This document shows positions 51,394 to 60,645 of a stretch of 64,000 nucleotides of DNA, piece after piece. Numbering within the stretch: the stretch's first letter is position 1; each line of letters begins with the position of its first letter. Source of the stretch: Roseitranquillus sp963776845 (lineage in GTDB: Bacteria; Pseudomonadota; Alphaproteobacteria; Rhodobacterales; Rhodobacteraceae); the NCBI GenBank assembly GCA_963776845.1, contig CAVZOJ010000003.1, forward strand, positions 310,001 to 374,000, given 5' to 3'. Position numbers and translations under genes: made by a program. The notes beneath the pieces are model-generated. The model made no database searches. It was given only the letters and a program-made list of their open reading frames with translations, and was not told the DNA's origin.

Positions 51394-52614
51394 TTGAGCG
51401 AGCGGGGCATCGTTATCGTCGGGGCGGGGCAGGGCGGCTTCCAGGTTGCGGCAAGCCTCAGGCAGGAGGGGTATGCCGGGCCCGTAACGCTCGTCGGCGA
51501 CGAGCCGGGCTTGCCTTACCAGAGGCCACCTCTTTCGAAGGCGTATCTTCAGGACGGCGATGCGGCCCGTCTGGCCCTGAGGCCGGCGGCCTTCTACGAA
51601 AGTGGGCGCATCGACTACCTGCCGGCGCTCCGTGCCGAGGCTATCGACCGGCGTTCACGGACGGCCGAGCTGTCTGACGGGCGGCGTCTGTCCTACGACA
51701 AGCTCGTTCTCGCCACGGGTTCCCGCAATCGGAAACTGAAGATTCCCGGCATCGAGCTGGATGGCGTGGTCGAACTCAGAACGCTCGCCGATGCCCAGGG
51801 GCTGCGCCAGCGGATCGCCGGGGTTCACCGCGCCATCGTCATCGGGGGCGGTTTCATCGGGCTTGAGTTTGCCGCCGTGGCCCGTGGCCTTGGCGCCAAA
51901 GTGACCGTGCTCGAAGCGGCGCCAAGGGTCATGTCCCGTGTCGTCTCCGCGCAGATGTCGGAGCACTTCCGGCTCTTGCACGTCGAGTTGGGCGTGAAGG
52001 TCATGTTGCGTGCGACAGCTTCCGAGATCGTGGGCGAAGACGGCCGAGCGGTCGCGGTGCGTCTTGCCGACGGATCCGAGGTTGCCGGCGATCTCGTCGT
52101 TGTGGCGGTCGGCGTAGTCCCCAACGTCGAGCTGGCTGAGTCTGCCGGCATAGAGTGCGCCGATGGCATCGTCGTCGACGCGGAGCTTCGTACATGCGAT
52201 CCTGACATCTTCGCAATCGGCGACTGCGTCTCGTTCGTCCCGCATGGGCGTGTCGAGCGTCTGCGACTGGAATCCGTCCAGAACGCGGTCGATGGCGCGC
52301 GGGCGGTTGCGGCTACGATCTGCGGCCGGCCGACCCAAATGACGGCCGTGCCATGGTTCTGGAGCGATCAGGCGACGGCCAAGCTGCAGATCGCGGGCCT
52401 GTCGCACGACTTCGATTCGCACGAAGTGATCTCACGGGGGCCAGGCAAGGTTTGCGTGTTCTGCTTTCGCGAGGGACGTTTTGTGGGGCTGGAGACGGTG
52501 AACAGCCCGGCCGACCACATGGCGGCGCGCAAGGTCTTGGCGGACGACGTGCCTGTCACGCGCGGAGAACTTGCGGCGGCAGATTGGCAATTGAAGGCGT
52601 TCCTGCGCCGATGA
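51394..52614 (+). CDS. FAD-dependent ferredoxin/rubredoxin reductase-type oxidoreductase
   Basis: 406-residue flavoprotein of the rhodocoxin/putidaredoxin reductase family. The FAD motif GIVIVGAGQGGFQVAASL is at the N-terminus, PYQRPPLSKAYL follows, the NAD motif is AIVIGGGFIGLEFAAVARGLGA and the FAD-pyrophosphate motif is DIFAIGDCVSF. It transfers electrons from NADH to a small redox protein, often for a P450, which is not nearby. TTG at 51394 is the start, since the ATG at 51389 hits a stop after two codons; GGAGAG lies upstream. Confidence 0.9.
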   Translation: MSERGIVIVGAGQGGFQVAASLRQEGYAGPVTLVGDEPGLPYQRPPLSKAYLQDGDAARLALRPAAFYESGRIDYLPALRAEAIDRRSRTAELSDGRRLSYDKLVLATGSRNRKLKIPGIELDGVVELRTLADAQGLRQRIAGVHRAIVIGGGFIGLEFAAVARGLGAKVTVLEAAPRVMSRVVSAQMSEHFRLLHVELGVKVMLRATASEIVGEDGRAVAVRLADGSEVAGDLVVVAVGVVPNVELAESAGIECADGIVVDAELRTCDPDIFAIGDCVSFVPHGRVERLRLESVQNAVDGARAVAATICGRPTQMTAVPWFWSDQATAKLQIAGLSHDFDSHEVISRGPGKVCVFCFREGRFVGLETVNSPADHMAARKVLADDVPVTRGELAAADWQLKAFLRR

Positions 52615-52639
52615 ACCGGAACGAACGATGGAGGTGTCG

Positions 52640-53314
52640 ATGGCAGAACGACCGATCCTGATCGCGCCGTCGATCCTGGCGGCCGACTTCTCGCGGCTGG
52701 GGGCGGAGTGCCGCGCGGTAGAAGCGCAGGGCGCCGACTGGATCCATATCGACGTGATGGATGGCCATTTCGTGCCGAACCTTACGTTCGGCGCGAATGC
52801 CGTCGCTGCGCTGCGGCCCCACGTCGGCGGCGTCATGGATGTACACCTAATGATCGCGCCAGTCGATCCCTACATTGCCGCGTTCGCCGAGGCGGGGGCC
52901 GACATCCTGACCGCGCACGTCGAGGCGGGACCCCACATCCATCGCACGCTGCAGGCCATCCGCGCGGCCGGGGTCCGGCCAGGCGTCGCCCTCAACCCCG
53001 GCACACCTGCCGAATCCGTCGCCCACGTACTGGACCTCGTCGACCTGATCTGCGTGATGACGGTCAATCCCGGCTTTGGCGGGCAATCTTTCATCGATCT
53101 CGGGAGCAAGATCGCGCGCTTGCGCGAACTGGCCGGCGATCGCGATATCCGCATCGAGATCGACGGAGGGGTCGATCCCACGACTGCGCTGGGCGTGGTG
53201 CGCGCCGGGGCCGACGTCCTCGTCGCCGGATCTGCCGTGTTCAGGCACGGTAGCGTCGACGCGCCCGAAGGTTATGGCGAGGCAATCCGCGCCATCCGGA
53301 CGGCTGCAGGCTGA
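52640..53314 (+). CDS. rpe: ribulose-phosphate 3-epimerase
   Basis: 224-residue TIM-barrel enzyme interconverting ribulose 5-phosphate and xylulose 5-phosphate. Signatures: LIAPSILAADFSRLG, HIDVMDGHFVPNLTFG, VMTVNPGFGGQSFI and IEIDGGVDPTTA. The start at 52640 has GGAGG at an appropriate distance; an ATG four codons upstream overlaps that site and is less likely. It serves the pentose phosphate pathway. Confidence 0.96.
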   Translation: MAERPILIAPSILAADFSRLGAECRAVEAQGADWIHIDVMDGHFVPNLTFGANAVAALRPHVGGVMDVHLMIAPVDPYIAAFAEAGADILTAHVEAGPHIHRTLQAIRAAGVRPGVALNPGTPAESVAHVLDLVDLICVMTVNPGFGGQSFIDLGSKIARLRELAGDRDIRIEIDGGVDPTTALGVVRAGADVLVAGSAVFRHGSVDAPEGYGEAIRAIRTAAG

Positions 53315-53318
53315 CGCC

Positions 53319-56111
53319 TCACTCGGCTGGCGCCTCCGCCGTACGCGGTGTGCCATCGATGCGGCGACGCTGCATCCAGACGATGAGCGCCAGGACCAGG
53401 ATCGCTGGGATGAACATCCAGTACTTCGATGGCTGGGCGACCGGCGTCATCACACGGACAATCTGCTGGTCCCAGTCGAGGCCGGCATCCTGCGCGGCGC
53501 TGTCGAAGGCGACGTTGTCGATGATGACCTCCTCCCCGCTCTGGATCAACTCGAGGCCGGAGTTCAGGAGGCGCTCCGCCCCCGTCTCGCCCTCGGCGAC
53601 GGGTAGGAGGGCCGTGAACGTCACCGGGTCGCCGACCGCGTTCAGCCCGTCGATCCTCAGGCGCAGGTCCTGCCCCGGAGCGACGGCCATCGCTGCCTGC
53701 TCGATCTGCGCGGGCGGCACGTCCTCGAAGGGGGGAGAGACCATGTCCATCCAGAAGCCCGGCCGGAAGAGCGTGAACGCGATGAGCAGAAGCAGCACCG
53801 TCTCCCAGATGCGGTTGCGCGCGAGAAACCACCCCTGCGTCGCTGCAGCGAAGAGCAACATGGCCACGGTCGCGGTGATGAAGACGAAGATTCCCTGCGC
53901 CCAGGTGACATCGATCAGCAGAAGGTCGGTGTTGAAGATGAAGAGGAACGGCAGCGCCGCGGTCCTGAGCGAATAGAAGAAGGCGACTACCCCGGTCCGG
54001 ATCGGATCGCCTCCCGATACCGCGGCTGCGGCGAACGAGGCCAGGCCCACGGGTGGCGTTACGTCGGCCATGATGCCGAAGTAGAAGACGAAGAGATGCA
54101 CCGCGATCAGCGGCACGATCAGGCCGTTCTGCTGCCCGAGCGTGACGATGACGGGCGCCAGTAGGGCCGAGACGACGATATAGTTCGCCGTCGTCGGCAG
54201 GCCCATTCCGAGGATCAGCGACAGGATCGCGGTCAGGAACAGTATGGCGAGGATGTTGCCGCCCGACAGCACCTCGACCACGTCTGCAAGGGCGGAGCCG
54301 ACGCCGGTCTGGCTTACCGCGCCGACGATGATGCCGGCGGTCGCGGTCGCGATGCCGATCCCGATCATGTTGCGCGCGCCGGCGATCAGGCCGTCGACGA
54401 GGTCCATGAATCCGGCCCCGACCTCTGTCCCGGCGTTGCCGGTGCTGCGCATGATCGCCATCAGCGGCCGCTGGGTCACAAGGATGAAGATCATGAACGC
54501 CGCCGCCCAGAAGGCCGAGAGACCGGGCGACAGCCGCTCGACCATCAGCGCCCACACCAGGACGACGACGGGCAGGATGAAGTGGAGCCCGGCCTTGATC
54601 GTCGGCCCCGGCACCGGAAGCTTCGTCACCGGCGCGTTCGGATCCTCCATCTTGAGCGGCGGTTGCTTCGACGCGACCCAGAGCAGGGCGACGTAGGCCG
54701 CGACGAGACACGCGAAGATCACATAGGGGGCCGCGGCGCCGAAGGTTGGTCGGATCCAGCCCATCCCGTAGTAGACCGCGAAGCTGAGCGCGCAGATCAC
54801 GGCGATGGTGAAGGCGATGCTGATCAGCCAGGCGACCCAGGGCTTGGGCTCGACCGCGCGCGGCAGCCCTTCCATCCCGGCCTTCATCGCCTCGAGATGG
54901 ACGATGTAGACGAGCGCGATGTAGCTGATGACGGCGGGCAGGAAGGCGTGCTTGACGACGTCGAAGTAGGGGATCCCCACGTACTCGACCATCAGGAACG
55001 CCGCGGCGCCCATCACGGGTGGCATGATCTGGCCGTTGACCGAGGAGGCGACCTCAACCGCGCCCGCCTTCTCGGACGAGAAGCCGACGCGCTTCATCAG
55101 CGGGATGGTGAAGGTGCCGGTGGTGACGACGTTGGCGATCGACGAGCCCGAGATCAGGCCGGTCATCGCAGAGGAGACGACGGCAGCCTTGGCGGGGCCG
55201 CCGCGCATATGGCCCATGAGCGAGAAGGCGACCTGGATGAAGTAGTTGCCGGCGCCGGCCTTGTCCAAGAGCGAGCCGAAGAGCACGAAGAGGAACACGA
55301 ACGAGGTCGAGACGCCGAGCGCGATGCCGAAGACGCCTTCCGTCGTGATCCACTGGTGGTTGGCCACGACGCCGAGCGACTTCGACCCGTGCGCGATGAT
55401 GCCCGGCATGTACGGGCCGAGAAATGTGTAGGCGAGAAAGACCGACGCCACGATCATCAGGGCGGGACCGAGGGCGCGGCGCGTCGCCTCCAGCAGCAGC
55501 ATCAGCCCGATGACCGCGACCACGAGGTCCTGCAGGATGGGGGCGCCGACGCGGCTCGCGATGCCTTCATAGGCGAAGTAGATGTAGAGGGCTGTCGCCG
55601 CGCCGACGAGCGCCATCGCCCATTCCCAGGACGGTATCCGATCCTTCGGCGAGCCGAGGAAGATGGCCGAGACGACAGCGGCGCCGACAAGCGGGATCCA
55701 CCAGATCGGGATGTCTGTCGCCCCGATGATGAAGAGGATCGTGAGAATGATGGGTACCGCGAGTCCGAGCCCGAGCTCGAACTTCGTGCGCGAGGCGGGA
55801 TAGGCGGCGAACGCCAGGAACATAGCGAATGCGAGGTGGATGGCCCTCGCCTCGGTGTCGTTGAAGACGGCGAAATTGAAGATGAATGGCAGCGGGGAGG
55901 CGTACCAGAGCTGGAACAGAGACCAAGCCAAAGCCGTACCCAGGATGATCAGCGTCGCGACGCGCCCCGGGCTTCTTCCACCAGTGTCGGCGGACGAGAC
56001 GAGCTCGTCGATCTGCGCCTGGGTCATCCCGCCGTGGCCGGCGGCCGCCTGCTCGACGGCACTCGCCTCGAACTGGTGGGCCTCGTCCTTGTGATGATCG
56101 TTGTTCGCCAT
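53319..56111 (-). CDS. TRAP transporter fused permease (TAXI type, DctM-DctQ fusion)
   Basis: 930-residue polytopic permease in which the small and large TRAP membrane subunits are fused. The large-subunit core has GSLLDKAGAGNYFIQVAFSLMG, SGSSIANVVTTGTFTIPLMKR and MGLPTTANYIVVSALLAPV. The C-terminal part carries a DUF3394-type periplasmic domain (about residues 750-890) and a last span. The start at 56111 (MANNDHHKDEAHQFEASA) has GAGGGA upstream. It works with the TAXI receptor encoded 75 bases upstream. Confidence 0.93.
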   Translation of the reverse strand: MANNDHHKDEAHQFEASAVEQAAAGHGGMTQAQIDELVSSADTGGRSPGRVATLIILGTALAWSLFQLWYASPLPFIFNFAVFNDTEARAIHLAFAMFLAFAAYPASRTKFELGLGLAVPIILTILFIIGATDIPIWWIPLVGAAVVSAIFLGSPKDRIPSWEWAMALVGAATALYIYFAYEGIASRVGAPILQDLVVAVIGLMLLLEATRRALGPALMIVASVFLAYTFLGPYMPGIIAHGSKSLGVVANHQWITTEGVFGIALGVSTSFVFLFVLFGSLLDKAGAGNYFIQVAFSLMGHMRGGPAKAAVVSSAMTGLISGSSIANVVTTGTFTIPLMKRVGFSSEKAGAVEVASSVNGQIMPPVMGAAAFLMVEYVGIPYFDVVKHAFLPAVISYIALVYIVHLEAMKAGMEGLPRAVEPKPWVAWLISIAFTIAVICALSFAVYYGMGWIRPTFGAAAPYVIFACLVAAYVALLWVASKQPPLKMEDPNAPVTKLPVPGPTIKAGLHFILPVVVLVWALMVERLSPGLSAFWAAAFMIFILVTQRPLMAIMRSTGNAGTEVGAGFMDLVDGLIAGARNMIGIGIATATAGIIVGAVSQTGVGSALADVVEVLSGGNILAILFLTAILSLILGMGLPTTANYIVVSALLAPVIVTLGQQNGLIVPLIAVHLFVFYFGIMADVTPPVGLASFAAAAVSGGDPIRTGVVAFFYSLRTAALPFLFIFNTDLLLIDVTWAQGIFVFITATVAMLLFAAATQGWFLARNRIWETVLLLLIAFTLFRPGFWMDMVSPPFEDVPPAQIEQAAMAVAPGQDLRLRIDGLNAVGDPVTFTALLPVAEGETGAERLLNSGLELIQSGEEVIIDNVAFDSAAQDAGLDWDQQIVRVMTPVAQPSKYWMFIPAILVLALIVWMQRRRIDGTPRTAEAPAE

Positions 56112-56185
56112 CGGGAGTCCCTCGCGCCGCCTTGCCGCTATCAAGATGAGCGGGTCCGTCTCCAGACCCGCCCGATGAATTCAGA

Positions 56186-57155
56186 TCAGGAGCCGCCGTC
56201 CATCCAGCCCTGCTCCTGGTAGTACTTCGCGGCGCCCGCATGGATCGGCGCGGAGAGACCCGCCTCGATCATCTCCTCCTGCTGGAGGTTGGAGAACGCC
56301 GGGTGCAGACCTTTGAAGCGATCGAAGTTCTCGAAGACCGCGCTGACGACCTCGTAGACCACGTCCTCGGGCACGCTCTCGTGCGAGACGAAGGTGGCGC
56401 GCACGCCGAACGTCTCGGTATCCTCCTCGATGCCCTCGTAGAGCGAGGCCGGGATCGTCGCCGAGGCGTAGAAAGGGTTTTCCTCGATCAGTTGCTCGAT
56501 CTCGGGGCCGGAGACGTCGACGAACTTCGCGTCGCACGACGAGAACGCTTCCTGGATCGAGCCGTTCGGGTGGCCGACCTGATAGACGAAGGCGTCGATC
56601 TTGTTGTCGCAAAGCGCCTGCGCCTGTTCGGTCGCCTTCAGCTCCGACGAAAGCGAGAAGTCGTCGGCGGTCATCCCCTTGGCTTCCATCACCACGTCCA
56701 TCGTCGCCCGCTGGCCGGAGCCCGGGTTGCCGATGTTCACGCGCTTGCCGGCGAGATCGTCGAACGTCTCGATCCCGCTATCAGCGCGGGCGACGACGGT
56801 GAACGGCTCGGGATGGACCGAAAACACCGCCCGCAGTCCCTCGATCGCGCCCGTCCGAGAAGTCGCGCTCGCCGTTGTAGGCATAGTATTGCTGGTCGGA
56901 CTGGGCGACGCCCATGTCCTGGTCGCCGGCCTTGATCGCGTTGATGTTGGCCACCGAACCGCCGGTCGACGGCGCGGTACACTTCAGCCCATGCTCGTCG
57001 GAGCCGCGATTGACGAGGCGGCAGATCGACTGACCGACGACATAGTAGACGCCGGTCTGACCGCCGGTGCCGATGGTGATGAACCGTTCTTCCTGGGCGT
57101 TGGCACCGCTGGCGAGCATCAGCCCGACCGCAGCGCTTCCAATGAGATACTTCAT
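56186..57155 (-). pseudogene. TAXI family TRAP transporter receptor, with a one-base frameshift
   Basis: Periplasmic solute receptor, 322 residues when repaired. Signal peptide MKYLIGSAAVGLMLASGANA, then ERFITIGTGGQTGVYYVVG, and APSTGGSVANINAIKAGDQD typical of TAXI proteins. After RDFSD (about 56849) an extra G in a GGG run shifts the frame; the rest continues GAIEGLRAVFSVHPEPFTVV and GKRVNIGNPGSGQRATMDVV to the end. The ligand is unknown; glutamate-like acids are common for TAXI. Probably a sequence error. Confidence 0.85.
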
Positions 57156-57176
57156 TCGGATCTCCCTGATTGGCTG

Positions 57177-57196
57177 CTCTCGACTATCCTCGAGAG
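57177..57196. repeat. short inverted repeat before the TAXI gene
   Basis: CTCTCGA (57177-57183) and TCGAGAG (57190-57196) form a perfect inverted repeat with a 6-base spacer, 22 bases upstream of the TAXI receptor start. It may be an operator or a hairpin in the leader. Confidence 0.4.
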
Positions 57197-57296
57197 CGTA
57201 CTCTGGATGCCGGAAACCCTAACACCCGCAGACCTGTCCGCAACAGATTTGCGCTAACGCCATGATTTTACGCGATATGGCGGCGGATCGGGCAGC

Positions 57297-58617
57297 CTAA
57301 AGGACCTCTTGCAGCGTCAGGTGCAGCTTCTCGACCAACTCGTCGATCTCGGTGTCTTCGATGATGAAGGGTGGCGCGAGGAGGATGTGGTCGCCCTGCC
57401 GTCCATCGATCGTCCCCGACATCGGATAGCAGATGAGGCCCCGTTCGAAGGCGGCGGCCTTAATGCGTGCGGCGACCCGGCGATCCGGATCGAACGGCGC
57501 CTTGGTCTCTCTGTCGGCCACGAGTTCGATACCGCGAAAGAGCCCGCGTCCACGGATGTCGCCCACGTGGACATGCTGGCCGAACGCCGCTTCGAGCTTC
57601 TCGCCGAGGACGTCGCCCTTCTCCCGGACGCGTGGCACGAGCCCCCTGTTGAGGATCGCGCCGACCACCGCAAATCCCGCCGCCGCGGCGACGGGATGGC
57701 CGAGGTAGGTATGGCCGTGCTGGAAGAACCCCGAGCCGTCCCGGATCGTGTCGTGCACTTCGGCGGTACAGAGCATCGCCCCGATCGGCTGGTAGCCCGC
57801 CCCCAGCCCCTTGGCGATGCACACGATGTCCGGCGCTATTCCGTCCTGCTCGCAGGCGAAGAGGCTCCCGGTCCTCCCCATGCCGCACATCACCTCGTCG
57901 AGGATCAGCAGGATGCCGTGCCGGTCGCAGATCTCGCGGATCCTCCGGAAGTAGCCGGGCACCGGCGGCAGGGCGCCGGCCGTGGCGCCGACGACAGGCT
58001 CGGCGACGAAGGCCATCACCGTTTCCGGTCCGAGGCGCTGGATCTCGGCCTCCAGCGCATCCGCGGCCCGCAGCCCGTAGGCCTCCGACGTTTCACCCTC
58101 GTGCCGGAGACGATACTCGTAGCAGGGATCGATGTGGCTTACGTCCAGGAGCAGCGGAGCGAACTGCGCTCGCCGCCATTCGTTGCCTCCCGCCGCGAGG
58201 GCACCGAGCGTGTTGCCGTGATAGCTCTGCTTCCGGGCGATCAACCGCCCGCGCTGCGGCTCGCCCTTCTCCACCCAGTACTGCCGCGCGAGCTTGATCG
58301 CCGCCTCCACCGCCTCCGACCCGCCGGAGACCAGGTAGACCCGGTCGATTCCGGGCGGCGCATGCGCGACGAGCAGGTCCGCAAGCGCTTCCGCCGGCTC
58401 TGAAGTGAAGAATCCTGTGTGCGCAAAGGCGAGCAGATCGAGCTGGTCCTTGATCGCCGCGACGACCTCGTCATCGCCATGACCCAGGCAAGAAACGGCG
58501 GCGCCACCCGAGGCGTCGAGGTAGCGATTTCCCTGACCTATCATAGAGATAGCAACCTCTTCCGCCTGTCGCTACAGGAGGTGGGCGGTTTGGCGTTCGG
58601 GCGAAAACGTGCGACAT
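57297..58617 (-). pseudogene. class III PLP aminotransferase, with a one-base frameshift near the 5' end
   Basis: Omega-amino acid/adenosylmethionine-type aminotransferase, 439 residues when repaired. The true N-terminus at 58617 (MSHVFARTPNRPPP, then GGRGCYLYDRSGK) runs into an extra base near 58527; the next frame continues RYLDASGGAAVSCLGHGDDE to the end. PLP features: YLVSGGSEAVEAAIKLAR, LILDEVMCGMGRTG and the lysine in CIAKGLGAGYQPIGAM. It lies upstream of the TAXI-TRAP genes and could process the imported compound; this is inference. Confidence 0.84.
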
Positions 58618-58747
58618 CCTGCCGATCCGCGATACAATGGTTCACATGCTCGGTCGTTTGGTCCTTCTCCGCAACCACTTGGTGAGCCGGCGAAGTCTGA
58701 TAGGAACCGAGACAGTCCGGGAGTGAACTGCACGCGCGAAAGCGAGA

Positions 58748-60637
58748 TTGTCATTGCGCATACCTGACGTCACCTCGTCGTTCCCCAACGCGAGCCGCCG
58801 CGCCAAGGTCGTTGCGATCACTCTGATCGACTGCGGCCTCGTCGGTCCGGCGATACTTCTTTCGCTGGCGCTGCGCCTCAGCGACCTGTCGCCGACGAGG
58901 TTCGTGGACGACACGTTGCCTTATGTTGTGGTGCTGACGCTCGCCGCTGTGCCGCTTTCGCACGCGCTCGGTATCCCGCGTTCTCTCTTGCGGATGTTCG
59001 ACACCAGCGGGCTGCGCGACCTTGCGCTGCTGGCGCTGGCGCTTGCCGTGCTGATGGCGGGGATGCGCTTCGGCCTCGGGCTCCCGCTGCCCCGATCCCT
59101 GCCGGGCATCTTCTTCTTCGTCTATTTCATGGCGCTGGTTCTGGTGCGGCTTGGCTACCACGCACTGACCAGCAGCCAGGTACTCGGCGGGCCGCGAAGC
59201 AATGTTGTGATCTATGGCGCCGGCGCGACCGGACAGCAGCTCTACGACGCCCTGCGCCGGGACACGCGGCTGCGTGTCGTCGCGTTCGTGGACGACAGCG
59301 CGCGGATGCGCGGCGTGCGGCTGGGCGGCTGCCGTGTCTACTCGCCGGACGCCATCGAGAAGCTGGTGGAGCGGTATTCGGTCGACAGGATCGTGCTTGC
59401 GATGCCGAGCGCGCCGGAGCGGCAGCGGGTCGAGATCGCGAACCGCCTGATGCATCTGCCAGCGGAGGTACTTACGCTTCCGCCGCTGACCGAGTTGCTG
59501 AGCGGCCGTGCCGATCCTGATGAATTGAAGACCGTGACGCTCGACAGCCTGCTTGGGCGGGAATCGATACAAATTGATATGCCCGAGGTGAGCGCCGCGT
59601 TTCGCGGCAAGTCGGTCATGGTGACTGGCGCAGGTGGGTCCATCGGCTCCGAACTTTGCAGACAGCTGCTGGCCACGGGCCCCGCGCGGCTCGTTATTCT
59701 GGATTCCACGGAATTCGCGCTCTACGACATCGAGCGCGAATTGAGAGCTTCGGCCGGCGATATCGATATCGTTCCGATATTGGGCTCCGTCCTCGACGCG
59801 TCGCTGCTGAGGCACACGATCGAGAAGCACCGAGTCGAAGTTCTCCTTCATGCGGCGGCCTACAAGCATGTGCCGCTGGTGGAGGCGAATGTCGTGGAGG
59901 GCGTGCGCAACAACGTCTTCGGCACTGCGACGGCTGCACGCGTGGCCGAGCAGTGCGGGCTAGAGCGCTTCATCCTGATCTCGACGGACAAGGCGGTGCG
60001 CCCCACGAACGTGATGGGCGCATCGAAGCGCGTCGCTGAACTGACCGTGCAGGATCTGCAGAGCAGGTCTCTTGGCACGATCTTCTCGCTGGTCCGGTTC
60101 GGAAACGTGATCGGCTCCTCGGGCTCTGTCGTGCCCCTCTTTCGTGAGCAGATTCGTCATGGCGGCCCGGTGACGCTGACCGACCCAGAGATGACGCGAT
60201 ACTTCATGACGATCCCGGAAGCCGGACAGCTGGTGTTGATCGCCGGCGCGATGAGTTCCGGGGGAGAGGTCTTCGTCCTCGACATGGGAAAGCCGGTGCG
60301 GATCGTCGATCTGGCGCGCAGCATGATCCGCTTGTCGGGACGGACGGTACGCGAAACCGGAAACGAGGAGGGCGACATCGAGATCGAAATCATCGGCCTC
60401 AGGCCGGGCGAGAAGCTGCACGAGGAACTTCTGATCGGCGGACGGACGCTGCCCACGCCGCATGAGAAGATCATGGTCGCCGAGGAAGCGATGCCCGAGC
60501 CCGGAAAGCTGGCTGCCGCGATGTCTCGGCTCGACCGGGCGATCGCGGATCGTGACGTGGAGGCGCTGCACGAGACGCTGGAGGGGATCGTCGAGGGCTA
60601 CAGCTTCGAGCGCAGGACGATGCGCGCGGCAGAGTAG
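58748..60637 (+). CDS. CapD/WbpM-like nucleoside-diphosphate-sugar dehydratase/epimerase
   Basis: 629-residue membrane-bound enzyme of polysaccharide synthesis. It has about four N-terminal spans (residues 20-140), a CoA-binding-like Rossmann domain (VVIYGAGATGQQLYDAL), then the catalytic SDR domain with VMVTGAGGSIGSELCRQL, LHAAAYKHVPLVEAN and STDKAVRPTNVMGASKR. It probably acts on UDP-GlcNAc as a 4,6-dehydratase. The start is TTG at 58748. It is convergent with the sugar transferase gene (8-base gap). Confidence 0.92.
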   Translation: MSLRIPDVTSSFPNASRRAKVVAITLIDCGLVGPAILLSLALRLSDLSPTRFVDDTLPYVVVLTLAAVPLSHALGIPRSLLRMFDTSGLRDLALLALALAVLMAGMRFGLGLPLPRSLPGIFFFVYFMALVLVRLGYHALTSSQVLGGPRSNVVIYGAGATGQQLYDALRRDTRLRVVAFVDDSARMRGVRLGGCRVYSPDAIEKLVERYSVDRIVLAMPSAPERQRVEIANRLMHLPAEVLTLPPLTELLSGRADPDELKTVTLDSLLGRESIQIDMPEVSAAFRGKSVMVTGAGGSIGSELCRQLLATGPARLVILDSTEFALYDIERELRASAGDIDIVPILGSVLDASLLRHTIEKHRVEVLLHAAAYKHVPLVEANVVEGVRNNVFGTATAARVAEQCGLERFILISTDKAVRPTNVMGASKRVAELTVQDLQSRSLGTIFSLVRFGNVIGSSGSVVPLFREQIRHGGPVTLTDPEMTRYFMTIPEAGQLVLIAGAMSSGGEVFVLDMGKPVRIVDLARSMIRLSGRTVRETGNEEGDIEIEIIGLRPGEKLHEELLIGGRTLPTPHEKIMVAEEAMPEPGKLAAAMSRLDRAIADRDVEALHETLEGIVEGYSFERRTMRAAE

Positions 60638-60645
60638 ATACTAGG

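Noticed and set aside
54582..56222. 546-codon plus-strand frame opposite the TRAP permease
   Set aside because: Extremely Glu/Arg/Asp-rich antisense shadow of a membrane protein gene.
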